From an uncultured Lachnospira sp. (lineage in GTDB: Bacteria > Bacillota > Clostridia > Lachnospirales > Lachnospiraceae), in the NCBI GenBank assembly GCA_910587485.1, contig CAJUKN010000012.1:32824-96823 (forward strand): 64,000 nt of DNA. The letters are read 5' to 3'. How positions within the stretch are numbered: the first letter of the stretch is position 1; each line of letters starts with the position of its first letter. A program made the translations under genes and the position numbers. The notes below the pieces were generated by a model that saw only the letters and a program-made list of their open reading frames with translations, had not been told where the DNA came from and made no database searches. Positions 15,976-25,581 of this stretch are shown here, piece after piece.

Positions 15976-17007
15976 ATGGCAAAAGTAGTAACTATGGGTG
16001 AGATTATGTTAAGATTATCTACACCAAATAATGAAAAGTTTATCCAAGCAGATGAGTTTGATATTAATTATGGTGGTGGAGAGGCTAATGTTGCAGTTTC
16101 TCTTGCAAATTATGGTCATGATGCAGAGTTTGTCACAGCAGTTCCAGATAATGAAATCGGCGAATGTGCAGTTGCAGCATTGAGAAAATACAATGTTAAG
16201 ACAGACAATATTGCAAGATGCGGTGAAAGACTTGGTATCTATTATCTTGAGACAGGTGCTTCTATGAGACCTTCAAAGGTAGTCTATGACAGAGCTCATT
16301 CATCAATTTCTACAGCAACGGCTGCTGATTTTGATTTTGACAAGATTTTTGAGGGCGCTGATTGGTTCCATTTTACAGGTATCACTCCAGCTGTTTCTGA
16401 TGCAGCAGCAGAGTTGACAGAAGAAGCGCTTAAGGCTGCTAAGGCACATGGTGTAAAGGTTTCTGTTGACTTAAACTTCCGTAAAAAACTTTGGTCTTCA
16501 GAGAAGGCTCAAAAGGTTATGAAAAACCTTATGAAGTATGTCGATGTATGTATTGGTAATGAAGAAGATGCAGAGCTTGTACTTGGATATAAGCCGGGCA
16601 ATACAGACGTAACAAGCGGCGAGCTTGAACTTGCAGGATACAAGTCAATTTTTGAGCAGATGGTTGCTGATTACAATTTTGAGTATTGCATTTCATCACT
16701 TCGTGTCAGCCATTCAGCTTCAGACAATGGTTGGTCTGCATGTATCTATTCAAGAGACACAAAGGAATTTTATCATTCAAAGGAATACTCAATTCACCCA
16801 ATCGTAGACCGTGTTGGTGGTGGTGATTCATTTGCAGGCGGCACAATCTGTGGATTTGTAGATGGAAAGAATTTCAAGGATGCACTTGAGTTTGGTGTGG
16901 CTGCTTCAGCACTTAAGCATACGATTCCAGGAGACTTCAATCTTGTTTCACGCAAGGAAGTAGAAGCTCTTGCAGGCGGCGATGGTTCAGGAAGAGTACA
17001 AAGATAA
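15976..17007 (+). CDS. kdgK: 2-keto-3-deoxygluconate kinase (PfkB family)
   Basis: A 343-residue ribokinase-family sugar kinase. The substrate-binding N-terminus MGEIMLRLSTPNNEKF, NYGGGEANVAVSLANYG, the SVDLNFRKKLW block and the ATP-site/catalytic base motif DRVGGGDSFAGGTICGF are visible. With uxaA upstream and KDPG aldolase adjacent, phosphorylation of 2-keto-3-deoxygluconate to KDPG is the expected reaction. The start codon lies downstream of an unusual hairpin-bridged ribosome binding site. The tail GGDGSGRVQR is short and flexible. Confidence 0.9.
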   Translation: MAKVVTMGEIMLRLSTPNNEKFIQADEFDINYGGGEANVAVSLANYGHDAEFVTAVPDNEIGECAVAALRKYNVKTDNIARCGERLGIYYLETGASMRPSKVVYDRAHSSISTATAADFDFDKIFEGADWFHFTGITPAVSDAAAELTEEALKAAKAHGVKVSVDLNFRKKLWSSEKAQKVMKNLMKYVDVCIGNEEDAELVLGYKPGNTDVTSGELELAGYKSIFEQMVADYNFEYCISSLRVSHSASDNGWSACIYSRDTKEFYHSKEYSIHPIVDRVGGGDSFAGGTICGFVDGKNFKDALEFGVAASALKHTIPGDFNLVSRKEVEALAGGDGSGRVQR

Positions 17008-17036
17008 GATATAATAATAACGATATGTAAGTTGAT

Positions 17037-17136
17037 GGGGCTGTTGCAAAATAAAGTTCAATACCAGATAGGATAAATCGGATATCAAATTTATCTATAT
17101 TATGGTACGAATTATTTTGTGATGGTCTCATTTTTT
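17037..17136 (+). terminator. Terminator after kdgK (GGCTGTTGCA type)
   Basis: GGGGCTGTTGCAAAATAA (17037-17054) can pair along its whole length, using several G-T pairs, with TTATTTTGTGATGGTCTC (17112-17129), followed by ATTTTTTAGG. It closes the uronate gene run. Confidence 0.65.
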
Positions 17137-17177
17137 AGGAAAATTTTTAACAAAAAAGCTAATTTTATCTGTTGACC

Positions 17178-17206
17178 TTGCCGATATGGATATTAGGGTG
17201 TATAAT
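17178..17206 (+). promoter_or_regulatory. Promoter for the Big_2 protein
   Basis: TTGCCG (17178-17183) and TATAAT (17201-17206, preceded by TG) with a 17-bp spacer, about 70 bp upstream of the start codon. Confidence 0.6.
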
Positions 17207-17276
17207 AGATACAAGTGTTTATGCAAATTAACCTAAATTAGCATGAAAGTATACATATTTGAAAGGCAGGATTGCT

Positions 17277-20200
17277 ATGGAAAAGATTAAACAGGTGAAA
17301 AAATTAAGAAGAGGGTGGAAGGTCTTTGGGGCGGCATTGTTATCCATTGTGCTATTAGGCAGTGCGACATTGTTTGCGACAGCAAGTTCTACAGTCAGGA
17401 TTGAGTTGTCTCAAAGTAATATTCAAGTTGACCCAACACAAGATATGCCTCTTACAGCTACCTTGTCTGGTAATGATGAGAATACACAAGACCAGCTTCC
17501 AGTAAATAATTGGGTGACGTGGACATCAAGTAATACAGATGTTGTGGAAGTTATTGGTACTACTGGTTTAAATCCTACTTTGCGAGGATTTAATGCGGGT
17601 AAGAGTGTTATTCGAGGTGATTATACAACAAAGAAGTATGATGAATATGGTAATCTGGTTCCGGGCAGTGAATCGGTTATTGCTACTGCAAGTGTTGTAG
17701 CTTATGTGCCTCTTACTATTCAAGACAGTTCATCCGATAATATTGCGATTGATGCATACCATGCACATGCAATGGATACAACGATTGGATTTTATTCCAA
17801 TGCTTCTAATGGTAATATTGGTATTAAATCAAATAATGGTGTTGGTTCTAATGCACAGGGATTTCTTACCAATAATGGTATTGTTGAAGTACAAAATGTT
17901 GCAGGTTCTAATATTGTCAGTCTAAAAGTAGTAGGTGGAGGTAAGACAGAACTCACATTACTTACATTGGACAATGTTGATGAGAAGATAGAGCAGCTTG
18001 TTAAACGATATACCGTTGTCGGTGAGGTAAAGTATGATACAAGTGGAAGTACAGATGGTGGTTCTTTTATCACATTACCAAAGCCTTATAATGGCACACA
18101 GAATGCCTTTTTATTTAATGATAAGGATTTTGAGACATTAGCTCCATCCATTATTCCATCAAATATTCAGTATCCAGATAAAGCAGGTGTGCGATATAGG
18201 TCAACGGATAATGGAATTTGTAGATACAGCAATGGTACAGCTTCACCTATAAAGGCAGGCGTTGTTACATTGACAGCAGGCGTTGAGGCTTCTTATGCAG
18301 GAGGTGTTGTTCAAAATATTACAGAAGACCGTGTCAATGTTATTATTCCATTTAAAAAACTTGGCAATCAAGTAACGGATATGAACGTTGGCGACCAGTT
18401 GCAGTTACAGACTTCTGGTGACCCTCGTCAGGTTCGTTGGTCTACAGAAGATAACACAATCCTTGATGTAGATAATAATGGTCTTGTCACAGCAAAGAAG
18501 GCTGGTAAAGCAAAAGTTGTGGCAACACATTATGAAGATAATCCACTATTTACAGAGTTGGGTTATTCTAACCAATTAGTATATGAAATTACAGTAATTG
18601 ATGATTTTGGTGTCAGCGCTCAAAAAGTTACAGTAAATATGAAAGAAACGGTTGATATCAGTGCGTTGGTAACAGAGGAAGACCTTGAGAAAAATCCAAT
18701 TACATTTACGGTAGAAAATCAGCCAAATGAAGATGGAACAATTCCAACAGGTACTGTTATTAGCGTTGTACAAGAAGGCAAAGTATTTCATATAACGGGT
18801 GTTAAATCGGGTGTTGCAAGAATTACTATTAGTCAGAATGTCAATGGTGTTATTAAATCGGATTATTGTACGGTTTATGTAACAACGCCAGTAACGGATA
18901 TGTATATTAATCCGGGACATCTTCAGATTGACAGAGGAAGCAGTGAGACGGTGCAGTTGATATTTGACCCAGCCGACCCTACTAATCGAAATGTCTTGTG
19001 GGGAACATCAAATCCAGATGTTGTTACTGTTGAAGGTGACAGTTACACAGCGACAGTAACAGGTGTAAAGGGTGGTTCTGCTATAATTAATGTTATATCA
19101 GAAGACGGACTAAAGACTGCTACATGTGAAGTATATGTAAGAGAGCCTGTTACAGGAATTGTATTAAATGAGACAAATGTACACTCTTCAATGGCAGTTG
19201 GAAGATTCCAGCTTGTTGCTACAATTAGTCCAGCAGGTGAAGGTGTTAATAGAAATGTAATATGGTCATCATCAGATGAGTCTGTATTAAAGGTTGATGA
19301 AAATGGTCTTGTTACCTTTGTAAAACCGGGATATGGAACGATTATATGTAAGACAGAAGATGGGGCATATATTGCAACATGTAATTTCTTTGTCAGTATA
19401 CCAGTTACAGAGATTAAACTGGATTATACAGACGAGATTATGTCAATTGGTGATAAATTAAGAATTACAGCAGAGGTTCTTCCAGTTGATGCATCGAATA
19501 AAAATGTTTATTGGGAATCATCAAATACTAATGTTTGTATGGTAGATTCAAACGGACTTGTTGAGGCTGTAGGAAATGGTCATTGTACGATTCTTTGTAA
19601 ATCGGCTGATGGTGGATATACAGCAATGTGTAATATCTATGTTAAACAGCCAGTAACACAAGTTATTCTGAACACCAGTGAGATGACCGTTAGAAAAGGT
19701 CAGGTATTTTGGTTAAATGCTACATGTTTGCCAGAAAATGCAGATAATAAGATTATTGAGTGGTCTTCAAGAGATGAAGAAGTATGTACAGTTGATAAAG
19801 ACGGAAAAGTAACAGCAGTTGGTACAGGAACAACCTCTATTATTGCTTTAAATCCAGATTCTGGATTGACAGCATTCTGTGTTGTAACCGTATTGCAGCC
19901 TGTATCAGGAATTACATTAAATTCTACATATCAGGAGATGTGGGTTGGCTCTAAATATGCGATTATTGCAACCGTAGAACCAATTGATGCAGTAAATAAA
20001 AATGTTACATATATGTCGAGCGACCCAGATGTAGCTACGGTTGATGAATATGGTGTTGTTACAGCTTTAAAGGGCGGTACGACGATTATTGAAGTTATAA
20101 CAGAAGAAGCACATTTGATTGCAACCTGTACAATTGTTGTAAAGGAATATGTATCAAGTTTAGAGCTTAGTGAACATAATAAGTTTATGAATATTGGTTC

Positions 20201-21137
20201 TTCAGGAACCCTTACAGTTGCTGTTGGAAGCAGTACAGCGACCAACAAAAATGTAATATGGTCATCATCCGATAATAGTATCTGTTCAGTTGACCAAGAA
20301 GGAAATTTGATTGCTAATTTCCCGGGTACAGCAGTTATTACAGTCACAGCCGCAGATGGAAGCGGATTGTCAGATACTTGTATTGTAAGAGTGGTAAATC
20401 CAGTAACTGGTATTCGAGTTGAGCCTGACACGGTTCGAATGTTAGTAGGCGATTCTTATATTGTGAATGCAGTTATTACTCCAGAAGATGCTTCTGTAAA
20501 AGAAGTGGATTGGAGTTCATCAAATGAGGCGGTTGCTGTTGTTGATGAGGCAGGAGAAATCTTTGCGGTTGGTGTTGGTAAATGTAAGGTAACAGCAACA
20601 TCAAAAGATGGAAATGAAATAAAAGGCAACTGTTGGGTATATGTTACACCAGTCATTGATATTACATCTGTAAAGATTAATTCAAGTGAAATCTGGATGC
20701 TGACAGGAAAATCAAGACAATTGAGTGTTCGAGTAAGACCAGCAGTGAATACAGATTCGTATGAGTGGTATTCAACAGATACAGGTATTGTAACAGTTGA
20801 TGACCGTGGTTTAATTACAACGGTAGGACCGGGTACAGCAGATGTTGTTGTAGAAAGTAATGCAGGTGGTGCTTTATCAACCTGTAAAGTACATTCGCTT
20901 GGCATGAGTCGCTCTAGTATAAGGCTAGAACAATATGATTCATATTGGCTTGACTTGTTAGGTGCTGAAGATAATGATAAAATTGTGTGGAGAAGTAATA
21001 ATCCTCGAGTTGCAACCGTTACACAGTCTGGTCAGGTTATTGGCAGAATGGCAGGAACAACTACAATTACTGCATTTACGCACAATAAGACATTGTCTTG
21101 TACAGTTACAGTAACTACAGTTAAAAAATATAATTAG
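17277..21137 (+). CDS. Large secreted multi-domain Ig-like (Big_2) protein
   Basis: A 1286-residue protein. A basic stretch (KIKQVKKLRRGW) and a hydrophobic segment (VFGAALLSIVLLGSATLFA) form a signal peptide or N-terminal anchor. The rest is about a dozen bacterial Ig-like (Big_2) domains of 80-86 residues, each opening with VTxIxLN-type strands and carrying WSSSDxxVxxVDxxGxV and a closing AxCxVxV. There is no LPXTG sorting signal, S-layer homology or catalytic domain; it ends TVTTVKKYN. Such proteins act in adhesion or as surface stalks. The start at 17277 follows AAAGGCAGG; an upstream in-frame TTG at 17259 is less suited. Own promoter and terminator, so monocistronic. Confidence 0.85.
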   Translation: MEKIKQVKKLRRGWKVFGAALLSIVLLGSATLFATASSTVRIELSQSNIQVDPTQDMPLTATLSGNDENTQDQLPVNNWVTWTSSNTDVVEVIGTTGLNPTLRGFNAGKSVIRGDYTTKKYDEYGNLVPGSESVIATASVVAYVPLTIQDSSSDNIAIDAYHAHAMDTTIGFYSNASNGNIGIKSNNGVGSNAQGFLTNNGIVEVQNVAGSNIVSLKVVGGGKTELTLLTLDNVDEKIEQLVKRYTVVGEVKYDTSGSTDGGSFITLPKPYNGTQNAFLFNDKDFETLAPSIIPSNIQYPDKAGVRYRSTDNGICRYSNGTASPIKAGVVTLTAGVEASYAGGVVQNITEDRVNVIIPFKKLGNQVTDMNVGDQLQLQTSGDPRQVRWSTEDNTILDVDNNGLVTAKKAGKAKVVATHYEDNPLFTELGYSNQLVYEITVIDDFGVSAQKVTVNMKETVDISALVTEEDLEKNPITFTVENQPNEDGTIPTGTVISVVQEGKVFHITGVKSGVARITISQNVNGVIKSDYCTVYVTTPVTDMYINPGHLQIDRGSSETVQLIFDPADPTNRNVLWGTSNPDVVTVEGDSYTATVTGVKGGSAIINVISEDGLKTATCEVYVREPVTGIVLNETNVHSSMAVGRFQLVATISPAGEGVNRNVIWSSSDESVLKVDENGLVTFVKPGYGTIICKTEDGAYIATCNFFVSIPVTEIKLDYTDEIMSIGDKLRITAEVLPVDASNKNVYWESSNTNVCMVDSNGLVEAVGNGHCTILCKSADGGYTAMCNIYVKQPVTQVILNTSEMTVRKGQVFWLNATCLPENADNKIIEWSSRDEEVCTVDKDGKVTAVGTGTTSIIALNPDSGLTAFCVVTVLQPVSGITLNSTYQEMWVGSKYAIIATVEPIDAVNKNVTYMSSDPDVATVDEYGVVTALKGGTTIIEVITEEAHLIATCTIVVKEYVSSLELSEHNKFMNIGSSGTLTVAVGSSTATNKNVIWSSSDNSICSVDQEGNLIANFPGTAVITVTAADGSGLSDTCIVRVVNPVTGIRVEPDTVRMLVGDSYIVNAVITPEDASVKEVDWSSSNEAVAVVDEAGEIFAVGVGKCKVTATSKDGNEIKGNCWVYVTPVIDITSVKINSSEIWMLTGKSRQLSVRVRPAVNTDSYEWYSTDTGIVTVDDRGLITTVGPGTADVVVESNAGGALSTCKVHSLGMSRSSIRLEQYDSYWLDLLGAEDNDKIVWRSNNPRVATVTQSGQVIGRMAGTTTITAFTHNKTLSCTVTVTTVKKYN

Positions 21138-21188
21138 TTTTAAGTAATTAAGATAGGCAAAGTTGGTAAGTACTTGTGTCTGTAAGAT

Positions 21189-21231
21189 AAAAACTGATAT
21201 TAGTTTATAAGAACTAATATCAGTTTTTTTA
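21189..21231 (+). terminator. Terminator after the Big_2 gene
   Basis: A 17-bp perfect stem (21189-21205 with 21212-21228) with a 6-nt loop, followed by TTT; the A-run on the 5' side makes it potentially bidirectional. Confidence 0.9.
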
Positions 21232-21351
21232 TGCACAGGTTATGTAAGGGAATCAGACAAATGTAAGGTAAAGGGTAAATATCTATTTTGGATTAATGGG
21301 ATATGGTAATATCCATTTTAAGTAGAAAAATATGGAAAACGAAAACATGTT

Positions 21352-21380
21352 TTGACAATAATATAGCAATATGCTATTAT
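21352..21380 (+). promoter_or_regulatory. Promoter for the TPR/chitobiase-like protein
   Basis: TTGACA (21352-21357) and TATTAT (21375-21380) with a 17-bp spacer, 39 bp upstream of the start codon. Confidence 0.85.
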
Positions 21381-21418
21381 AAAATAGCTTATATAATCAT
21401 ATTAAAGAGGTGGCTGTA

Positions 21419-23068
21419 GTGGAAGAAAAGGATAACTTAGATATAGATGAAGAAATGGCGAAATCACTACAACGTCTTGTAGAAGAAGAAACAAATGTTG
21501 CGAAGGCTTCTGTTGGTAATAATTTAGAAAAAAATAATACACCGTATAATGAGCTTGGCAATACAACAGAAATTGATATTAATTTAGGAGCTACCCGTTT
21601 TATTGATACAGATTTAATTCATGCTAAAATTATATCAACAGCAAACCACAATGATGATATAAATAATAGTAATAACATTATAAGTAATAATAGTGCAAAT
21701 GGCAATATCATAAATACAAATACAGAAAATTATAGCAATAAAAATAATATTAATAATAAAGACAAGAAACAAAGTATATATCAAGATATCCATGAGCATA
21801 CGCCTAAATCACATGGTACGAAAAATGATAACAATCATGCAGAGGGATTAAGTAAGCGCAATAAAATTATAATAGCATCCGTAGGTGGTATTGTTGCAGC
21901 TGCATTGATTATTGGCATTGTTATTGCTGTTGTTATACATAATAATAAAAAGAGTAGTTATCATTATAATTATGAGATGGGAATGACCTTATATAAAGAA
22001 AATAATTATATAGATGCTATTAAATATCTTGAAATTGCTTTTGATTCTACAGAGGGTAAGAAAAATTTAAATATGATGTATGTTTTATCAGAAGCATATA
22101 AGAACACAGGAAATATAGATAAGGCTGTTGAAATATTAGAGACTGCTTTAGCATACAATAAATTGAATGAAAGTACACTATCATCACTTCTTAAATTGTG
22201 TTATGATAATAAGAAGGGTGAAAAAATTAACGAAATTATAGAGGAATATAAGGACTCTAAGATAAAAGATGTATTAAGTGAATATATTGTAGCAGTTCCT
22301 ACAACATCAGAAAAGCCAGGTGATTTTGAGGAGGCAGTTGAATTGATGCTTCTTGCACAAGATGACTGTATCATTTATTATACGATTGATGGAAGTACAC
22401 CAACCAATAATAGCATTCAGTTTACAGATTCTATTAAAATTGAAAAAGATACAGTTACAGTAAAGGCAATTGCTGTCAATGAGATTGGTGTGAAATCTGA
22501 AGTAGGGGAGTTTAAGTTTACAATTGATTTAAAAGCTCCTGAAGCACCTGTTTTAAATATAGAAGATACCAATATTGAATTAGGAACAAAGATTAAAATT
22601 AATAACCTTTTAGAAGGCGATAAAGCATATTATACAATTGATGGAACAACACCATCTACTTATTCTTTGCCATATAATGATGGCATTGAGTTGGAAGAAG
22701 GAAAATATGTATTATCCGTTATAGTGATTAATAAACATAATCTGTCAAGTACTGTAACAAGAAAGAATATAACAGTCCAAGATAAGACAGAGTATACATA
22801 TAATGAAGCATTAAGCTTTTTAAAGAAGCGAATGCAAGAACTTAATATTATTGGAAGTAATGGTAAGTTTTCAGTCGGTGGGGAGATGGCTGATTTTGTG
22901 TATCAGACAAAAAAGGAAATTAGTGGTATACAGATGTATTATATAAGACTGGATAAAAAGAGTGCAAATGGCTCAAAAGTAGAGGGATATTACGGTGTTG
23001 GAGTAAGCAATGGACAGTGTTATAAAGTAACTGATTCCGAAGGCTTGCTGTTAGCCGTTGTATATTAA
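21419..23068 (+). CDS. Membrane-anchored TPR protein with two chitobiase-like C-terminal repeats
   Basis: A 549-residue protein starting at GTG, 8 nt after AAAGAGG (21404-21410). Residues 1-145 are acidic then very Asn-rich (low complexity, probably cytoplasmic). One transmembrane helix follows (IIIASVGGIVAAALIIGIVI, about 153-175). Outside the membrane are two TPR-like units (MGMTLYKENNYIDAIKYLE; EAYKNTGNIDKAVEILETAL), then two repeats of the CHB_HEX_C_1 type (YYTIDGSTPTNN; YYTIDGTTPSTYS) and a C-terminal domain of about 90 residues that I do not recognise. The topology suggests a surface scaffold or carbohydrate-related protein; no catalytic motif is seen. Confidence 0.75.
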   Translation: MEEKDNLDIDEEMAKSLQRLVEEETNVAKASVGNNLEKNNTPYNELGNTTEIDINLGATRFIDTDLIHAKIISTANHNDDINNSNNIISNNSANGNIINTNTENYSNKNNINNKDKKQSIYQDIHEHTPKSHGTKNDNNHAEGLSKRNKIIIASVGGIVAAALIIGIVIAVVIHNNKKSSYHYNYEMGMTLYKENNYIDAIKYLEIAFDSTEGKKNLNMMYVLSEAYKNTGNIDKAVEILETALAYNKLNESTLSSLLKLCYDNKKGEKINEIIEEYKDSKIKDVLSEYIVAVPTTSEKPGDFEEAVELMLLAQDDCIIYYTIDGSTPTNNSIQFTDSIKIEKDTVTVKAIAVNEIGVKSEVGEFKFTIDLKAPEAPVLNIEDTNIELGTKIKINNLLEGDKAYYTIDGTTPSTYSLPYNDGIELEEGKYVLSVIVINKHNLSSTVTRKNITVQDKTEYTYNEALSFLKKRMQELNIIGSNGKFSVGGEMADFVYQTKKEISGIQMYYIRLDKKSANGSKVEGYYGVGVSNGQCYKVTDSEGLLLAVVY

Positions 23069-23099
23069 TTATTTCATTAATATGAAAGGGGTATAGTAA

Positions 23100-23981
23100 A
23101 TGTACAAGATTTTAAAATCTGAGAAATTAGCTGATAAGATTTATCTAATGGATGTGGAAGCACCTAGAGTGGCAAGACATTGTCAGCCGGGACAATTCAT
23201 CATTGTTAAGATGGACGAAAAGGGGGAGAGGATTCCTCTTACAATTTGTGATTATGACAGAGAAAAAGGCATTGTGACTATTGTATTTCAGATTGTAGGC
23301 GTATCTACAGCAAGAATGGCTGAATTAAAAACAGGAGATGCGTTTTCAGACTTTGTTGGTCCATTAGGCTGTGCTTCCGAGCTTATCTCAGAGAGTGTTG
23401 AGGAACTGAAGAAAAAAAGCATTGTATTTGTTGCAGGCGGCGTTGGTACAGCACCTGTATATCCACAAGTTAAGTGGCTCCATGAGCAGGGCGTTGATGT
23501 TGATGTTATTGTTGGCGCAAAGACAAAAGATATGCTTATCCTTGAGGAAGAAATGCGTAAAGTAGCAGGCAATCTCTATATTACTACAGATGATGGAAGC
23601 TATGTACGCAAAGGTATGGGTACGGACGTATTAAAAGACCTTGTTAATAATGAAGGTAAAAAATATGATTTGTGTATTGCGATTGGTCCATTGATTATGA
23701 TGAAATTTGTATCGTTACTTACAAAGGAGTTAGGGATTCCTACTGTTGTCAGCATGAATCCTATTATGGTTGATGGCACTGGAATGTGTGGCGCTTGCAG
23801 ACTTCAAGTTGGAGATGAAATTAAATTTGCATGTGTAGATGGTCCAGAGTTTGATGGACATAAGGTTGATTTTGACCAAGCAATGAAGCGTCAACAGATG
23901 TATAAGACAGAAGAAGGAAGGGCAATGCTGAAACTTACTGAAGGTGATACACATCATGGTGGTTGCGGTAATTGCAATTAA
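23100..23981 (+). CDS. nfnA: NADH-dependent ferredoxin:NADP+ oxidoreductase subunit A (FAD/[2Fe-2S])
   Basis: A 293-residue ferredoxin-NADP reductase-like subunit. It has the flavin-binding block PGQFIIVKMDEKGERIPLT, the nucleotide-binding VFVAGGVGTAPVYPQVKWL, and a cysteine cluster GTGMCGACRLQVGDEIKFAC for a [2Fe-2S] centre. Followed 21 bp later by the NfnB subunit, it forms the electron-bifurcating NfnAB complex, which couples NADH, NADPH and ferredoxin pools in anaerobes. PyrK and sulfide dehydrogenase subunits are close relatives, but the partner gene settles the call. AAAGGGG lies 8-9 nt before the ATG. Confidence 0.9.
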   Translation: MYKILKSEKLADKIYLMDVEAPRVARHCQPGQFIIVKMDEKGERIPLTICDYDREKGIVTIVFQIVGVSTARMAELKTGDAFSDFVGPLGCASELISESVEELKKKSIVFVAGGVGTAPVYPQVKWLHEQGVDVDVIVGAKTKDMLILEEEMRKVAGNLYITTDDGSYVRKGMGTDVLKDLVNNEGKKYDLCIAIGPLIMMKFVSLLTKELGIPTVVSMNPIMVDGTGMCGACRLQVGDEIKFACVDGPEFDGHKVDFDQAMKRQQMYKTEEGRAMLKLTEGDTHHGGCGNCN

Positions 23982-24002
23982 AATAGGAGGATAGTACATA
24001 AA

Positions 24003-25388
24003 ATGGATGTTTTGAAGAAGGTTCCAGTCAGAGAGCAGGCTCCTGACGTAAGAAATAAAAATTTTGAAGAAGTTTGTCTAGGATATAATATGGAAGAAGC
24101 ACAGGAAGAAGCTGCAAGATGCATTAATTGTAAAAATGCACAATGTATTCTTGGCTGTCCTGTTGCTATTGATATTCCTGCATTTATTCATCAAGTAAAA
24201 GAAGGCGATATTAAGGAAGCTTATAAAATTATAAGCCAATCTTCAGCACTACCTGCTGTATGCGGTCGTGTCTGTCCACAGGAAAGTCAGTGTGAAGGAA
24301 AATGTATACGAGGATTTAAGGGTGAGCCTATCTCAATTGGTAAGCTTGAGCGATTTGTAGCCGATTATGCAAGAGAACATGAATTGAAGCCAGAAGTAGC
24401 CGCTGAAAAGAAAGGCAAAAAAGTGGCTGTTATCGGTTCTGGTCCTTCTGGACTTACATGTGCAGGTGATTTGGCAAAGATGGGATATGATGTTACTATT
24501 TTTGAGGCACTTCATGAGGCAGGCGGCGTTTTGGTATATGGTATTCCAGAATTTCGTCTTCCTAAAAAGACCGTCGTATCCAGTGAAATTGAAAATGTTA
24601 AAAGTCTTGGCGTTAAGATTGAGACAAACGTTGTTATTGGTAAGTCTATGACAATTGACCATCTTCTTGAAGAAGAAGGTTTTGATGCCGTATTTATCGG
24701 TTCTGGTGCAGGATTGCCAAAATTTATGGGCATTCCGGGTGAAAATGCCAATGGTGTATTTTCTGCCAATGAATACCTTACAAGAAGCAATTTAATGAAG
24801 GCATTTGATGATGAATACGATACGCCAATTACAAGATGCAAGAAAGTTGCCATTGTCGGCGGCGGTAATGTGGCAATGGATGCTGCAAGAACAGCTTTAA
24901 GACTTGGCGCAGAAGTTCATGTTGTATACAGAAGAAGTGAGGCAGAGCTTCCAGCCAGAGTAGAGGAAGTGCATCATGCAAAAGAAGAGGGAATTATTTT
25001 TGACCTTCTCACCAATCCTTTAGAAATTCTTACAGATGATAACGGCTGGGTTAAGGGTATGAAATGTATTCGTATGGAGCTTGGCGAGCCAGATGCTTCA
25101 GGAAGAAGACGTCCTGTTGAAATTGCAGGTTCAGAGTTTGTAATAGAGTTGGATGCTGTTATTATGTCGCTTGGAACATCACCAAATCCGCTTATCAGCT
25201 CAACAACAAAAGGGCTTGACATTAATAAATGGAAGTGTATTGTTGCAGAGGAATCAAACGGAAAGACAACAAAAGAGGCTGTGTATGCAGGCGGTGATGC
25301 CGTTACAGGAGCCGCTACAGTTATTCTTGCTATGGGAGCTGGTAAATCTGCTGCAAAGGGTATTGATGAATTTTTAAGTGCAAATTAA
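24003..25388 (+). CDS. nfnB: NADPH-binding subunit B of NfnAB (GltA-like flavoprotein)
   Basis: A 461-residue protein of the glutamate synthase small-subunit family. N-terminal cysteines CINCKNAQCILGCP and CGRVCPQESQCEGKC hold two [4Fe-4S] clusters. A FAD-binding GxGPSGL motif (VIGSGPSGLTCAGDLAK) and an NADPH-binding Rossmann motif (VAIVGGGNVAMDAARTALRLG) follow, then YAGGDAVTGAATVILAMGAG near the C-terminus. Often annotated gltA, but no glutamate synthase large subunit is nearby, while NfnA is directly upstream. GGAGGA lies about 10 nt before the ATG. Confidence 0.92.
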   Translation: MDVLKKVPVREQAPDVRNKNFEEVCLGYNMEEAQEEAARCINCKNAQCILGCPVAIDIPAFIHQVKEGDIKEAYKIISQSSALPAVCGRVCPQESQCEGKCIRGFKGEPISIGKLERFVADYAREHELKPEVAAEKKGKKVAVIGSGPSGLTCAGDLAKMGYDVTIFEALHEAGGVLVYGIPEFRLPKKTVVSSEIENVKSLGVKIETNVVIGKSMTIDHLLEEEGFDAVFIGSGAGLPKFMGIPGENANGVFSANEYLTRSNLMKAFDDEYDTPITRCKKVAIVGGGNVAMDAARTALRLGAEVHVVYRRSEAELPARVEEVHHAKEEGIIFDLLTNPLEILTDDNGWVKGMKCIRMELGEPDASGRRRPVEIAGSEFVIELDAVIMSLGTSPNPLISSTTKGLDINKWKCIVAEESNGKTTKEAVYAGGDAVTGAATVILAMGAGKSAAKGIDEFLSAN

Positions 25389-25405
25389 AACATTTCGATT
25401 AGCAA

Positions 25406-25440
25406 ATAGTCAAGCAGGTTATAAATATCTGCTTGACTAT
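25406..25440 (+). terminator. Hairpin after nfnB
   Basis: A perfect 12-bp stem, ATAGTCAAGCAG (25406-25417) with CTGCTTGACTAT (25429-25440) and an 11-nt loop. It lacks a strong T-run, so termination is likely but not certain. Confidence 0.55.
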
Positions 25441-25493
25441 CATATAAAGATTAATTATAATATGTGAAATTTTGATATAGTATATAAAATTTT

Positions 25494-25571
25494 ACTATGA
25501 TATACAAAAAAGGGTATGTTATAAAATTGCTGTGAGTGGCAGTTTTAGAGCATACTCTTTTTTATCATAGT
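25494..25571. terminator. Long bidirectional hairpin between nfnB and the TetR gene
   Basis: ACTATGATA (25494-25502) pairs with TATCATAGT (25563-25571); inside, AAAAAAGGGTATG pairs with CATACTCTTTTTT. The A- and T-runs on either side suit termination on both strands between converging nfnAB and the TetR gene. Confidence 0.7.
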
Positions 25572-25581
25572 ATACAGTGGA

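Noticed and set aside
17277..21137. CRISPR-like or tandem DNA repeat in the 17-21 kb region
   Set aside because: The periodicity is about 250 bp with diverged copies and comes from repeated Ig-like protein domains.
24003..25388. Glutamate synthase small subunit (gltD) as the call
   Set aside because: No large subunit is nearby and the NfnA gene is directly upstream, so NfnB is the better call.
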